A stretch of DNA of 45,231 bases from Planktomarina sp. (GTDB taxonomy: Bacteria > Pseudomonadota > Alphaproteobacteria > Rhodobacterales > Rhodobacteraceae), in NCBI GenBank assembly GCA_020630015.1, contig JAHDCF010000021.1, forward strand, positions 1 through 45,231, written 5' to 3'. A program made the translations under genes and the position numbers. The notes under the pieces were generated by a model. The model was not told where the DNA came from. It did no database searches and saw only the letters and a program-made list of their open reading frames with translations. This document shows positions 26,913-33,934 of this stretch, piece after piece (within the stretch, counting starts at the first letter, position 1; the number at the start of each line of letters is the position of its first letter).

Positions 26913-28035
26913 CATCGCCACTTTCCCCGAACAATTCGTCGGCCCCACGCGCGCCATCAAGCGTGTCATTTCCAGTGTCGCCGATCAACTCATTGTCTAG
27001 GGAATTACCAGTCCCATTTAAGTTCACTCCTTGAACACCGATAAGGCCTTCGATGTTATCCCCAAGGGTATATTCTTCAAGAGTCGTCACGACAAAATCA
27101 AAGCCCTCGTCGGCGGCCTCTACGACGGTATCATTTGCCGTATCCACTACAAAAACATCATCGCCACTATTGCCGACCATACTGTCAGCGGTTCCTTTGA
27201 GCCCTCCAAAGAGAATATCATCGCCCGCCCCACCAATTAGGGTATCTTGCCCGTCTGCGGCAAATTCACCTGTTGGATCTTGACTGCTGTCACCCCACAG
27301 GGTGTCATCCCCATCGCCCCCCTGAAGGGTGTCGTTTGCAGCGCCGCCTTCAATACTATCATCCCCGGCGCCACCATAAATAGCATCAGCATCAGCCCCA
27401 CCAAAAAGGCTGTCGACTCCATCCGCCCCAAAAATAAAATCGGCATCAGCCCCACCAAAAATACTGTCGTCGCCGAGACCTCCGTCCAATGTATCGATCC
27501 CACCCTCACCCGTAATGGTGTCATTCCCGGCTTCGCCAAGGAAAACATTGGTGGTGTTTGTCCCTTCGATATTGTCGTCTTCGGTAAAGGTAAGGCCTTG
27601 AACGGAATTGACGGGAATATCTGTGTTGGGGGTAAAGGGCCCACTGATGACTGCGCTTGCACTTTGGATTGTATTGAAAAAATCTGACACAAAATTTGCT
27701 GTTGATGGCAAAGGATCGCCATCCAATACAAACAGATATTCTTGCCAGTTGAGGGAAGAGTTGCCAAGCACAAGCACCGTTGTGCTGTATTGCCCGCTTG
27801 CGCCCCAAGTAAATGTACCAATCCAAGAATCCATGCCAGAAAGGTCACGACCTGTCTGATCTGTCACCATGTATGTTATGCCGAGATCAAGGTCGACGAG
27901 AGGAATTGTTCCAGGTTCGGACGTAATGGCAAAATAGCTGAAGCTGGTATTGTCGCTGGTGGTAACGATGCGAAGGGTGGCTTCTTCAACTGTCGATCCA
28001 AATATATCGTACCCGGGCAACGTGTATGTGGTCAT
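25849..28035 (-). CDS. Secreted RTX/DUF4214 protein of unknown activity
   Basis: The 728-residue protein has an N-terminal domain (about 1-150) that I do not recognise. It is beta-rich, has no cysteine and contains a WIGTFTWGASGQYSTTVLV segment. A run of RTX calcium-binding nonapeptides follows at about 165-280 (GEAGNDTITGEGGIDTLDGG, GGAGDDSIEGG and similar). A second RTX patch at about 345-375 precedes four DUF4214 half-units (YRLYQATLDR, TLLYNNVLDR and repeats). The tail is the same as that of the metalloprotease, including the presumed type I secretion signal. ATG 28035 has a good AAAGGA ribosome site. It is first of two tandem minus-strand RTX genes. It is probably exported and calcium-folded outside the cell; an adhesin or matrix protein is a reasonable guess but not shown. 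Confidence 0.88.
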   Translation of the reverse strand: MTTYTLPGYDIFGSTVEEATLRIVTTSDNTSFSYFAITSEPGTIPLVDLDLGITYMVTDQTGRDLSGMDSWIGTFTWGASGQYSTTVLVLGNSSLNWQEYLFVLDGDPLPSTANFVSDFFNTIQSASAVISGPFTPNTDIPVNSVQGLTFTEDDNIEGTNTTNVFLGEAGNDTITGEGGIDTLDGGLGDDSIFGGADADFIFGADGVDSLFGGADADAIYGGAGDDSIEGGAANDTLQGGDGDDTLWGDSSQDPTGEFAADGQDTLIGGAGDDILFGGLKGTADSMVGNSGDDVFVVDTANDTVVEAADEGFDFVVTTLEEYTLGDNIEGLIGVQGVNLNGTGNSLDNELIGDTGNDTLDGARGADELFGESGDDYLYGDGLGVALTGDIADAVYRLYQATLDRTPDTAGHAGWTRAIFEGELTLDQAAAGFVNSAEFQSVYGALSNSDFVTLLYNNVLDRAPDAGGFAVWNDRLDSGMTRVEAVLRFSNSQEFINNTIDDSTAYSEARTASVWSDEVYRLYQATLDRAPDLAGFTAWCENLSTGMTLETAAGRFVDSIEFQNVYGALSNSDFVTLLYNNVLDRTPDAGGLAAWTNLLDGGMSRADVVLGFSNSQEFITNTTDDLNAWITSHGPHDFLGGDGGENHMMGGILSDTFAFTTSSPSTNVIYDMEAWDDLMFDGFGYTSSAEVLANFTQSGADAVFSDQGVTVTITNTQVSALTDDMFVFV

Positions 28036-28047
28036 TTCTGCAATCCT

Positions 28048-29976
28048 TTAATCACTAATTTGCACCTGTATCTCTGAGGCGATACTTTTTGAATCTATTG
28101 TACTTTTCCGTGCATATCCTTCGACGGAGATGGACAAAACGTTAACAAGGTTTGAAGGTTGACGTTGATCCACGATTTTGCGCAATTTTTTCAACGTGCT
28201 TGCTGTTTCTAGTTCGGAGGGATGTGCCTCCCGTGCGATAAATATTTTTTGATGCAGGGTGGACGCTTGGCGCCCATCAATGGTCAGTTCTTCATAGAGT
28301 TTCTCACCAGATCTTTTCCCAATGATGACGATTTCGATGTCCCCGTCCAAGTTGTGTTCATCACGTACGGTAAACCCAGCACTTTCAATCACTTGCTGTG
28401 CCAGTTGAATGATCGACACGGGCTGTCCCATATCCAACACAAAGATTTCTCCACCTTCCGTAAAGGTGCTTGCCAGAAGGACAAGGCAAGCGGCTTCTTG
28501 GACAGTCATAAAATACCGGGTCATACGTGGATCGGTGATGGTGACTGGGCCGCCACGTGCCACTTGTTCCTGAAACAATGGAATAACAGATCCTGACGAT
28601 CCCAAGACATTCCCAAAGCGGACAATTGAAAACAAAGTGCCGGTGGATCGGGAGGCCATATCTTGGATCACTTGTTCAGCCAGCCGTTTTGACGCCCCCA
28701 TAATATTTGTTGGGCGCACAGCCTTGTCGCTGGAAATCAACGTAAAGCGTTCGACACCCGCATCTTGGGCCGCTTTTGCCAATACCTGTGTTCCAAACAC
28801 ATTATTGTCGATACCCGTCAATGGATTGGTTTCCACAAGGGGTACATGTTTATAGGCTGCAGCGTGCAAAACGATATTTGGGCGGTGGGCATCCATGACA
28901 TCTTTTACTTGATGCTCATTGCCAACAGATCCCAGTATGACGGTCAACTCGGATTGCGTTTCAGCTGCCAGTGGCTCCAATTCTTGGTGAATGGTGTAAA
29001 GGGCCAGTTCCGACAGTTCGTATAAGATCAGCTTTGCCGGTTTCATACTTAAGACCTGGCGGCACAATTCTGATCCGATGGATCCCCCAGCCCCGGATAT
29101 CAGCACTGTTTTGCCTGTAAAATCAGACAGACCGGTCAAAAGATTATTTCCCAAATTGTCGCGCCCTAGAAACGACTGTGGGGAAACCGATGTCAGCTTA
29201 TCGACCAGGGCCTCTTCTCCAACAAGTTGGGCAAAAGAAGGGAGGGTTTGCACCTCAAGGCCCATCCCTTCAAGCTTTCGGGCAATTTGTGTCAGTTTGG
29301 GGGATGACAGAGACGGCATGGTCAACAAAACCCGGTCGATATTCTTGCTGGCCACCACATTTGGAATATCCAAAGCCGGATAAACCGGCAGGCCTGCCAC
29401 AGTCACCCCATGCAATGATGTGTTATCATCCACAAAGGCCACGGGTAAAATTTCATCATGAACTTTAAGGGCTTGCACCAGCTGCACCCCTGTGGTGCCG
29501 GCCCCATAGATCAAAACGTTGCGGTGATCTTTGCCCAGTGAATACAATGTATTGACCACCTGCAAAAGCGTCATGCGCAGGGTGACAGACGCAATAAAGT
29601 AAATCAGCCCAAAAACCACAACACCCCGCAAATCCCCCTGCAGAGGGTTAATGAGCGTCAGCCCCCAAAGGGCCGCCATCAAAGCCAGGGTCAATTTAGC
29701 AGTTTGCCCCACAGCTCGAGTTTCATAGGCGGCCAAGCGCACTTGTGGCAGGCCCAAAGCCCATGACAATGTTCCTGCCAGTAATATCAAATAAGGAAGT
29801 GTGGGCAGAATAAGGGTGACAAGGGCCGCCAGATCAAGCTGGGGCTGCAAAAGAAAGAGCATGCCCCACAAAGACACAGGCACCAATAGGGTATCCACCC
29901 CCAAGAGGACCGCATGTTTTTGCTGTCGGGTCATCGACTTTATGAAAGCATATAGTTTTTGCACGTGAGCAGCCAT
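28048..29976 (-). CDS. CapD/WbpM-type nucleoside-diphosphate-sugar 4,6-dehydratase
   Basis: This membrane-anchored 642-residue enzyme has four hydrophobic helices in the first ~140 residues. A first Rossmann domain follows (NVLIYGAGTTGVQLVQAL, about 153-170), then a second, catalytic SDR domain (VLISGAGGSIGSELCRQV, about 291-308). The active-site text SSDKAVRPTNIMGASKR (about 415-431) has Met replacing the usual SDR Tyr, a normal feature of the long PglF/WbpM/CapD dehydratases. Likely substrate is UDP-GlcNAc (4,6-dehydration, with retention or 5-inversion), giving a precursor for amino-deoxy sugars. No aminotransferase for the next step is in the window. The stop is 12 bases from the RTX start downstream; the start lacks an obvious ribosome site. 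It probably acts with the phosphoglycosyl transferase at 30121-30717. Confidence 0.92.
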   Translation of the reverse strand: MAAHVQKLYAFIKSMTRQQKHAVLLGVDTLLVPVSLWGMLFLLQPQLDLAALVTLILPTLPYLILLAGTLSWALGLPQVRLAAYETRAVGQTAKLTLALMAALWGLTLINPLQGDLRGVVVFGLIYFIASVTLRMTLLQVVNTLYSLGKDHRNVLIYGAGTTGVQLVQALKVHDEILPVAFVDDNTSLHGVTVAGLPVYPALDIPNVVASKNIDRVLLTMPSLSSPKLTQIARKLEGMGLEVQTLPSFAQLVGEEALVDKLTSVSPQSFLGRDNLGNNLLTGLSDFTGKTVLISGAGGSIGSELCRQVLSMKPAKLILYELSELALYTIHQELEPLAAETQSELTVILGSVGNEHQVKDVMDAHRPNIVLHAAAYKHVPLVETNPLTGIDNNVFGTQVLAKAAQDAGVERFTLISSDKAVRPTNIMGASKRLAEQVIQDMASRSTGTLFSIVRFGNVLGSSGSVIPLFQEQVARGGPVTITDPRMTRYFMTVQEAACLVLLASTFTEGGEIFVLDMGQPVSIIQLAQQVIESAGFTVRDEHNLDGDIEIVIIGKRSGEKLYEELTIDGRQASTLHQKIFIAREAHPSELETASTLKKLRKIVDQRQPSNLVNVLSISVEGYARKSTIDSKSIASEIQVQISD

Positions 29977-30120
29977 TTTGATGCAGTATGCTGGTTCATA
30001 TCAGTCAATGTTTTGAAGGGCTACTCTACTTTTGGATTAGGTGATAAGAAGAACACACTTCGTGAACCAACCTTGCCTCTTAAAAAACGTCCCAAAAGCG
30101 TGCCGTCAGTTATGGCCTTG
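29977..30120. promoter_or_regulatory. Intergenic region upstream of the CapD-type gene
   Basis: The 144-base gap is AT-richer than its flanks. It contains TACTCTACTT at 30022-30031, the reverse complement of AAGTAGAGTA at 36216-36225 upstream of rfbA. No hairpin terminator was recognised for the upstream sugar-transferase gene. A promoter for the CapD-type gene is likely here but not pinpointed. Confidence 0.3.
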
Positions 30121-30717
30121 TCACTTTATCACAGTACGCACCATCAGCCACATATCCATGCATAAGGTCCTGCGACGTTGATAGATCAGATCAAGTTTGG
30201 CTTTGCGTGGCACACAAGCACGGGCATAGATTGCATCCGTTTCGCCCGCCGTTTTGGCCCGCGCAAGCAGCTGTTCTTCATGGGCGTGATAAACCACCGT
30301 GGCCAGGCCGGTGATGCCCGGGCGTGATTTTAAGACTTGGGCATAAAGATCGGGAAACTGATCCACATATTGGCGCAAAGGGGGGCGGGGGCCAACAAAA
30401 CTGATGTCACCTCTGATAACATTCCAAAGCTGTGGCAGTTCATCCAATCGGGTGCGACGCATCATGGCCCCCATGGGGGTGATCCGCGCAGTTTTGTCCC
30501 CGCCAGACACACCGCTGTCATGATCCACCACCGTCATGGTGCGAAATTTGATGAGGGCAAACCCTTTCGTTGGGGTCCGCATTCGTTCCGCCGCATAAAA
30601 GATCGGGCGGCCCTGACGGATTAATAAAACCCCGCACAAAAGAGCAATCACCGGCGCCAATATCACTGTCAAAAGCAGGGCCACCGCCACATCAAACAAA
30701 CGCTTTGAAAAGCTCAT
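30121..30717 (-). CDS. Phosphoglycosyl transferase initiating glycan synthesis (bacterial sugar transferase)
   Basis: This small monotopic phosphoglycosyl transferase has about 198 residues, like PglC. It has one N-terminal re-entrant helix (KRLFDVAVALLLTVILAPVI), then ERMRTPTKGFALIKFRTM near 60-75. RLDELPQLWNVIRGDISFVG near 105-125 carries the Asp-Glu catalytic dyad, followed by GPRPPL and PGITGLA. It would move a sugar-1-phosphate from a UDP-sugar to undecaprenyl phosphate. The frame is open to 30753, but ATG 30717 overlaps the preceding stop by 4 bases (ATGA), so I take that start. The preferred UDP-sugar may be the product line of the CapD-type dehydratase next to it. Confidence 0.92.
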   Translation of the reverse strand: MSFSKRLFDVAVALLLTVILAPVIALLCGVLLIRQGRPIFYAAERMRTPTKGFALIKFRTMTVVDHDSGVSGGDKTARITPMGAMMRRTRLDELPQLWNVIRGDISFVGPRPPLRQYVDQFPDLYAQVLKSRPGITGLATVVYHAHEEQLLARAKTAGETDAIYARACVPRKAKLDLIYQRRRTLCMDMWLMVRTVIK

Positions 30718-31553
30718 GACGCCCCCCCTGTGTCTGTCTGCCATTCCTGCCACTGGCTTACAATGTCAGGCGCTGTGGTGGCGATGGCCTGAATATCAAC
30801 CAACTTGGCCAAGCGGGTGGTGTCAAACGCAACCGTTTTGGGCAGGGTGTCTGGGGCCGGGGCCGGGGTCCATTTTTGACCGGCGGCTTGTAAAAGATCC
30901 CCCATGGCCACCGGCAGGGGGGCTGAAATATTCATGATATCGGGCCACGCCTCTGCCTTGTGGCACAGGCGGGCAATCACATCCCCAAATCCACGAGGGC
31001 TGATGTAAGACCGCACAGGTGTGCTGCCGTCGGGGAATTGATGTAAAACCGGGGTCCGATCGGGTTCCAACCCGCCCAGCAGTTGATCTGCCCCCGCGAT
31101 ATTTCCAATCCGCCCCATCAAGGCGCACCCGGAAAATTCCTGTTCCATGGTCAGTTTTGCCTGCCCATAAGGATGCAACGGATTTGTTGATCCCTCTTCA
31201 CGGCACAGCCCTTTTTGCGCGCCATAAACCGCCGCCGATGAGGCCAGCATCACAGGGGCCTTGACCCCCATCTCAAAGGGTGCGGCGGCCAAATCCACGT
31301 TCAAGCTCATGTCCCGGTCAGGGCCGGGGGTGACGCCCAAAAGGTTGATCACCACATCTGCCGCTTGGCAGGCCTGCTTGATATCTGATTGCGGGGTCAG
31401 GGGATCCCCCACAACCCAACGGCGGGATGTGGCTTGTGGTCCACGGGGCACGCTTCGGGTTTGCCACAGGGGCTGCAGGTCTGATTGCCCTTGCCACGCC
31501 CATTGCAACATTTGCCCCAATCGGCCTGTTGCCCCCAAAATTAAAACCTGCAC
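30714..31553 (-). CDS. NAD(P)-dependent sugar epimerase/reductase (SDR family)
   Basis: About 279 residues of extended SDR fold. The Rossmann loop VLILGATGRLGQML lies at the N-terminus, followed by AADVVINLLGVTPG, MLASSAAVYGAQ and the active-site YGQAK. No close subfamily is recognised; it may be a 4-ketosugar reductase acting after the CapD-type dehydratase. The open frame reaches 31661, but the upstream residues do not look like protein of this family. GTG 31553 begins exactly at the Rossmann strand with GTGGGGAAC upstream, so it is chosen. It is translationally coupled to the phosphoglycosyl transferase (4-base overlap). It is divergent from the Wza-type gene at 31689. Confidence 0.8.
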   Translation of the reverse strand: MQVLILGATGRLGQMLQWAWQGQSDLQPLWQTRSVPRGPQATSRRWVVGDPLTPQSDIKQACQAADVVINLLGVTPGPDRDMSLNVDLAAAPFEMGVKAPVMLASSAAVYGAQKGLCREEGSTNPLHPYGQAKLTMEQEFSGCALMGRIGNIAGADQLLGGLEPDRTPVLHQFPDGSTPVRSYISPRGFGDVIARLCHKAEAWPDIMNISAPLPVAMGDLLQAAGQKWTPAPAPDTLPKTVAFDTTRLAKLVDIQAIATTAPDIVSQWQEWQTDTGGAS

Positions 31554-31688
31554 GCCTGCGTTCCCCACCTTTGTCGGATGTGTTTCGATTGACCCAGCTT
31601 CCAACTGTAGTATCTTGGCCCGGGGGCAAGATGGAATCCTTTTTGGGCATTCATTTTGCAAATATGATGTCTGTGAAGGGTTTATACG

Positions 31689-32786
31689 ATGCAGTTTAGA
31701 TTTTGGTGTGGCCTTTTGGCCCTGCTGGTGCTGTCGGCCTGTGCCGTTTTACCCCGTGGTGCTGCCCTGCAAAAAGAAGTTTTGGCCGCTGACGAAGATG
31801 GCACAGCCAATTTCGCGGTTTACCCCATCACAAGTGAAACCCTTCCACAGATCAATGGATGGCCACGGGCCATGGGCAAATATTACCCGTGGTTGAAACA
31901 TTCCCATGGATCAAGTGTGCCCAAAATTTCTGCCGGGGATAAAATTTCCATCAGTATTTGGGACAGTAACGAAAACACCTTGATTGCAGGCCCTGGCCAA
32001 AAGGTGGTGGATTTGCGCGACGTCACAGTGGGGGCGGATGGGCGTATTTTTGTGCCTTATATTGATCGTGTCAAAGTGTCTGGTCTGACCCCGGAACGCG
32101 CGCGATCCAAAATCCAAGGTTTGGTACGCAATCTGATCCCATCGGCCCAAGTGCAGCTGAACGTTACATCAGGCACTGGCAGTGTATTCAATTTGGTGAG
32201 TGGTGTGGCCAAACCGGGACGGTATCCGTTGGAAACTTCTAACATCACCGTTTTGGATGCCATTTCTGTTGGTGGTGGCGTATCAGCCGGATTGCGCAAT
32301 CCCCAAGTGCGCCTGCAGCGTGGGCATACACTTTATGGCGCCTCTGTCGCCAAATTGTTTGAAAATCCAAAGATGAATGTGCCTGTCCGGGGTGGCGATA
32401 AAATCATCATCGAAGCTGATGACAGATATTTTTTATCTTTGGGCGCAGCTGGCAGTGAAAGCTTGCATAATTTCACCAAAGATAAGGTCAGCGCCTTGGA
32501 CGCCATTTCCATTATGGGGGGGGTGGAAAATAGCCGAGGCTCCCCCAAGGGCTTGTTAATTTTGCGCCATTATCCGCAATCTGCAGTCGGCAAAGGCCCG
32601 GCCCATCATCACGTGGTATTTGCCCTAGATCTGACAAATGCAGAAGGCTTGTTTGCAGCACGATCCTTCAATATCGAATCTAAAGACCTGATTTATGTCT
32701 CAGAAAGCCCGATCACAGCCGCCAGAACCATCTTTGGATTGATCGGATCTGTCTTTGGGCTTGCAGGACAAGCAAACAAGCTGTGA
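31689..32786 (+). CDS. Outer-membrane polysaccharide export lipoprotein (Wza/KpsD type)
   Basis: The 365-residue protein has a lipoprotein signal peptide, with lipobox LSAC and Cys18. The Poly_export domain starts near 75 (KISAGDKISISIWDSNENT), and two SLBB-like beta-grasp domains follow (GKVASPGRYPLETS-type text near 175: GVAKPGRYPLET; then GGDKIIIEADDR near 235). It should form the outer-membrane channel through which the polysaccharide leaves the cell, docking with the 4775-6100 periplasmic protein. A GAAGGG ribosome site precedes the ATG. It stands apart from the ABC transporter genes by 25 kb, which is common in Rhodobacterales. Wza or KpsD are both possible names, so no symbol is given. 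Confidence 0.92.
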   Translation: MQFRFWCGLLALLVLSACAVLPRGAALQKEVLAADEDGTANFAVYPITSETLPQINGWPRAMGKYYPWLKHSHGSSVPKISAGDKISISIWDSNENTLIAGPGQKVVDLRDVTVGADGRIFVPYIDRVKVSGLTPERARSKIQGLVRNLIPSAQVQLNVTSGTGSVFNLVSGVAKPGRYPLETSNITVLDAISVGGGVSAGLRNPQVRLQRGHTLYGASVAKLFENPKMNVPVRGGDKIIIEADDRYFLSLGAAGSESLHNFTKDKVSALDAISIMGGVENSRGSPKGLLILRHYPQSAVGKGPAHHHVVFALDLTNAEGLFAARSFNIESKDLIYVSESPITAARTIFGLIGSVFGLAGQANKL

Positions 32787-32917
32787 TTTTAGTGTTTGCG
32801 CCATCAGACATTGGTCTAAAAAGGGTGTTTTTCCCCGTAAATAGACAATTTGGTGCTTTTTATTCCTAAATCCACCCTATAAGGTGCATTCAGCTCGGCT
32901 GTACACCGGGCGTTAAT

Positions 32918-32929
32918 ATGCAATTGCAT
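32918..32929. promoter_or_regulatory. 12-base perfect palindrome upstream of small secreted protein gene
   Basis: ATGCAATTGCAT is a perfect palindrome centred about 26 bases before the ATG at 32950, within a 163-base gap that has no other gene. Its place between presumed promoter and ribosome site fits an operator. No factor is known. Confidence 0.35.
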
Positions 32930-32949
32930 CTCTAGTACTGGAGAAGACT

Positions 32950-33165
32950 ATGAAAAATATCCTTGGTACAGCGGTTATCGTTGCCGCACTTGCCGCTCCT
33001 GCTTTCGCGGGTCAGCCTGAGAACATCGTCGTAGACGAAGCAATCATGGCACCTGTAGAAGAAGTAGCAGGCTCTTCAGCTGGTTCAGTTGGCTCTTCAG
33101 GTGGTGGCGTTCTGCCAGCATTGTTGCTGCTGGGTCTGTTGGCAGCCGCCTCTTCAGGCAGCTAA
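32950..33165 (+). CDS. Small secreted Gly/Ser-rich protein, possibly YjbE/GfcA-like
   Basis: This 71-residue protein starts with a clear signal peptide (KNILGTAVIVAALAAPAFAG, cut after AFA). A short acidic linker is followed by Gly/Ser-rich text (VAGSSAGSVGSSGGG) and a C-terminal hydrophobic segment (VLPALLLLGLLAAASSGS). In size and composition it resembles YjbE/GfcA, the small first proteins of the E. coli yjbEFGH and gfcABCD operons. The YjbF and YjbH relatives lie next door on the other strand. It has a strong GGAGAAG ribosome site, a palindrome upstream and an excellent terminator after it, so it looks like a well-expressed single gene. Homology to YjbE is inference from features and context. 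Confidence 0.8.
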   Translation: MKNILGTAVIVAALAAPAFAGQPENIVVDEAIMAPVEEVAGSSAGSVGSSGGGVLPALLLLGLLAAASSGS

Positions 33166-33189
33166 GACTTACCTTCCTTCGGGAAGAAG

Positions 33190-33219
33190 AAAGCCGATCC
33201 TTTTGGATCGGCTTTTTTT
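33190..33219 (+). terminator. Rho-independent terminator
   Basis: AAAGCCGATCC (33190-33200) pairs perfectly with GGATCGGCTTT (33205-33215) around a TTTT loop, followed by T residues to 33219. It lies 25 bases after the stop of the small secreted protein gene. The A-run on the left arm would let it also act on minus-strand transcripts from the YjbF gene. Confidence 0.93.
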
Positions 33220-33268
33220 ATGTTTGGATGAAACCTGTTGGTCAGGAAACGCGGTTTACGTCCAGACT

Positions 33269-33931
33269 TTATTTTACCTTTTGTAAAATCATTCTTCCAA
33301 CGGTCCGGCTGATCCATTGATGGGATTGCCAAATAACGCCCCCACCAACCCAATAGGTATTTGTGAATTGCCCCCCAGTTCCCGAACAGACCTCGGCAAA
33401 TTTTCGGGTGGCATGTGTGCGTCCCAAAATTGTGATATCGCCTGATCCTGCGGCCGTTACCTTACAGGTAAAGGTATAGGTATCGATACGGTCTTCCCCA
33501 TTCAGGAATTGAACGGTGCGGGTCACCGTACCACCCCCCGATGTCAACGCACCCATCAACCCAGGGACAGAAGCCGCCATAACATCATCGCCAAACCCGC
33601 GGGTCCCTACGACAATTCCCCCATCCCGGATCATCACCGCAATATTATCGGCCGACAAATAGGTTCCAACCCCTTGGTTCATGCGGGCTTGGATCAACGT
33701 TCCACGGGATTGCCTCACCGGCACTTGGGCGATCAAAACAGGGCTGGTGACCGACGCCAAAGAGGCGCGCGTAATTTCAACCGGGGCAGGGGCCGCCCCT
33801 TTGCCTTGCGTAACACGCGAAGTGATGCCCCCCAACACAGCTGCCCCAACACTGGGCCCTGTATCGGTGTTTCCACAGGCGGTTATCGCCCCAAGGGCCA
33901 AACCCGCAATCACATGTTTAAAATAACGCAT
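33269..33931 (-). CDS. YjbF/GfcB-family lipoprotein
   Basis: The 220-residue protein has a lipoprotein signal peptide (AGLALGAITACGN, lipobox ITAC, Cys19). Its body matches the YjbF family of group 4 capsule/exopolysaccharide loci: VLIAQVPVRQSRGTLIQAR, then MIRDGGIVVGTRGFGDDVMA. It is an outer-membrane-attached periplasmic lipoprotein thought to assist polysaccharide secretion. ATG 33931 has a GGAAG ribosome site and lies 3 bases after the YjbH stop, so the two are co-translated from one transcript. In E. coli the order is E-F-G-H. Here H precedes F and no YjbG is present. Confidence 0.88.
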   Translation of the reverse strand: MRYFKHVIAGLALGAITACGNTDTGPSVGAAVLGGITSRVTQGKGAAPAPVEITRASLASVTSPVLIAQVPVRQSRGTLIQARMNQGVGTYLSADNIAVMIRDGGIVVGTRGFGDDVMAASVPGLMGALTSGGGTVTRTVQFLNGEDRIDTYTFTCKVTAAGSGDITILGRTHATRKFAEVCSGTGGQFTNTYWVGGGVIWQSHQWISRTVGRMILQKVK

Positions 33932-33934
33932 CGC

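Noticed and set aside
26930-27560. Short periodic DNA repeats resembling a CRISPR array
   Set aside because: The periodicity comes from RTX nonapeptide codons (GGxGxDxx) of the secreted protein; repeats are imperfect and in frame, with no unique spacers.
31554-31661. Upstream extension of the SDR epimerase by 36 codons
   Set aside because: The residues are unlike the family, and the GTG at 31553 begins exactly at the Rossmann strand; the region is more likely the promoter area divergent to the Wza-type gene.
31261-31896. Plus-strand open frame of 211 codons across the epimerase and Wza-type gene starts
   Set aside because: Overlaps both real genes in other frames; composition is not protein-like.
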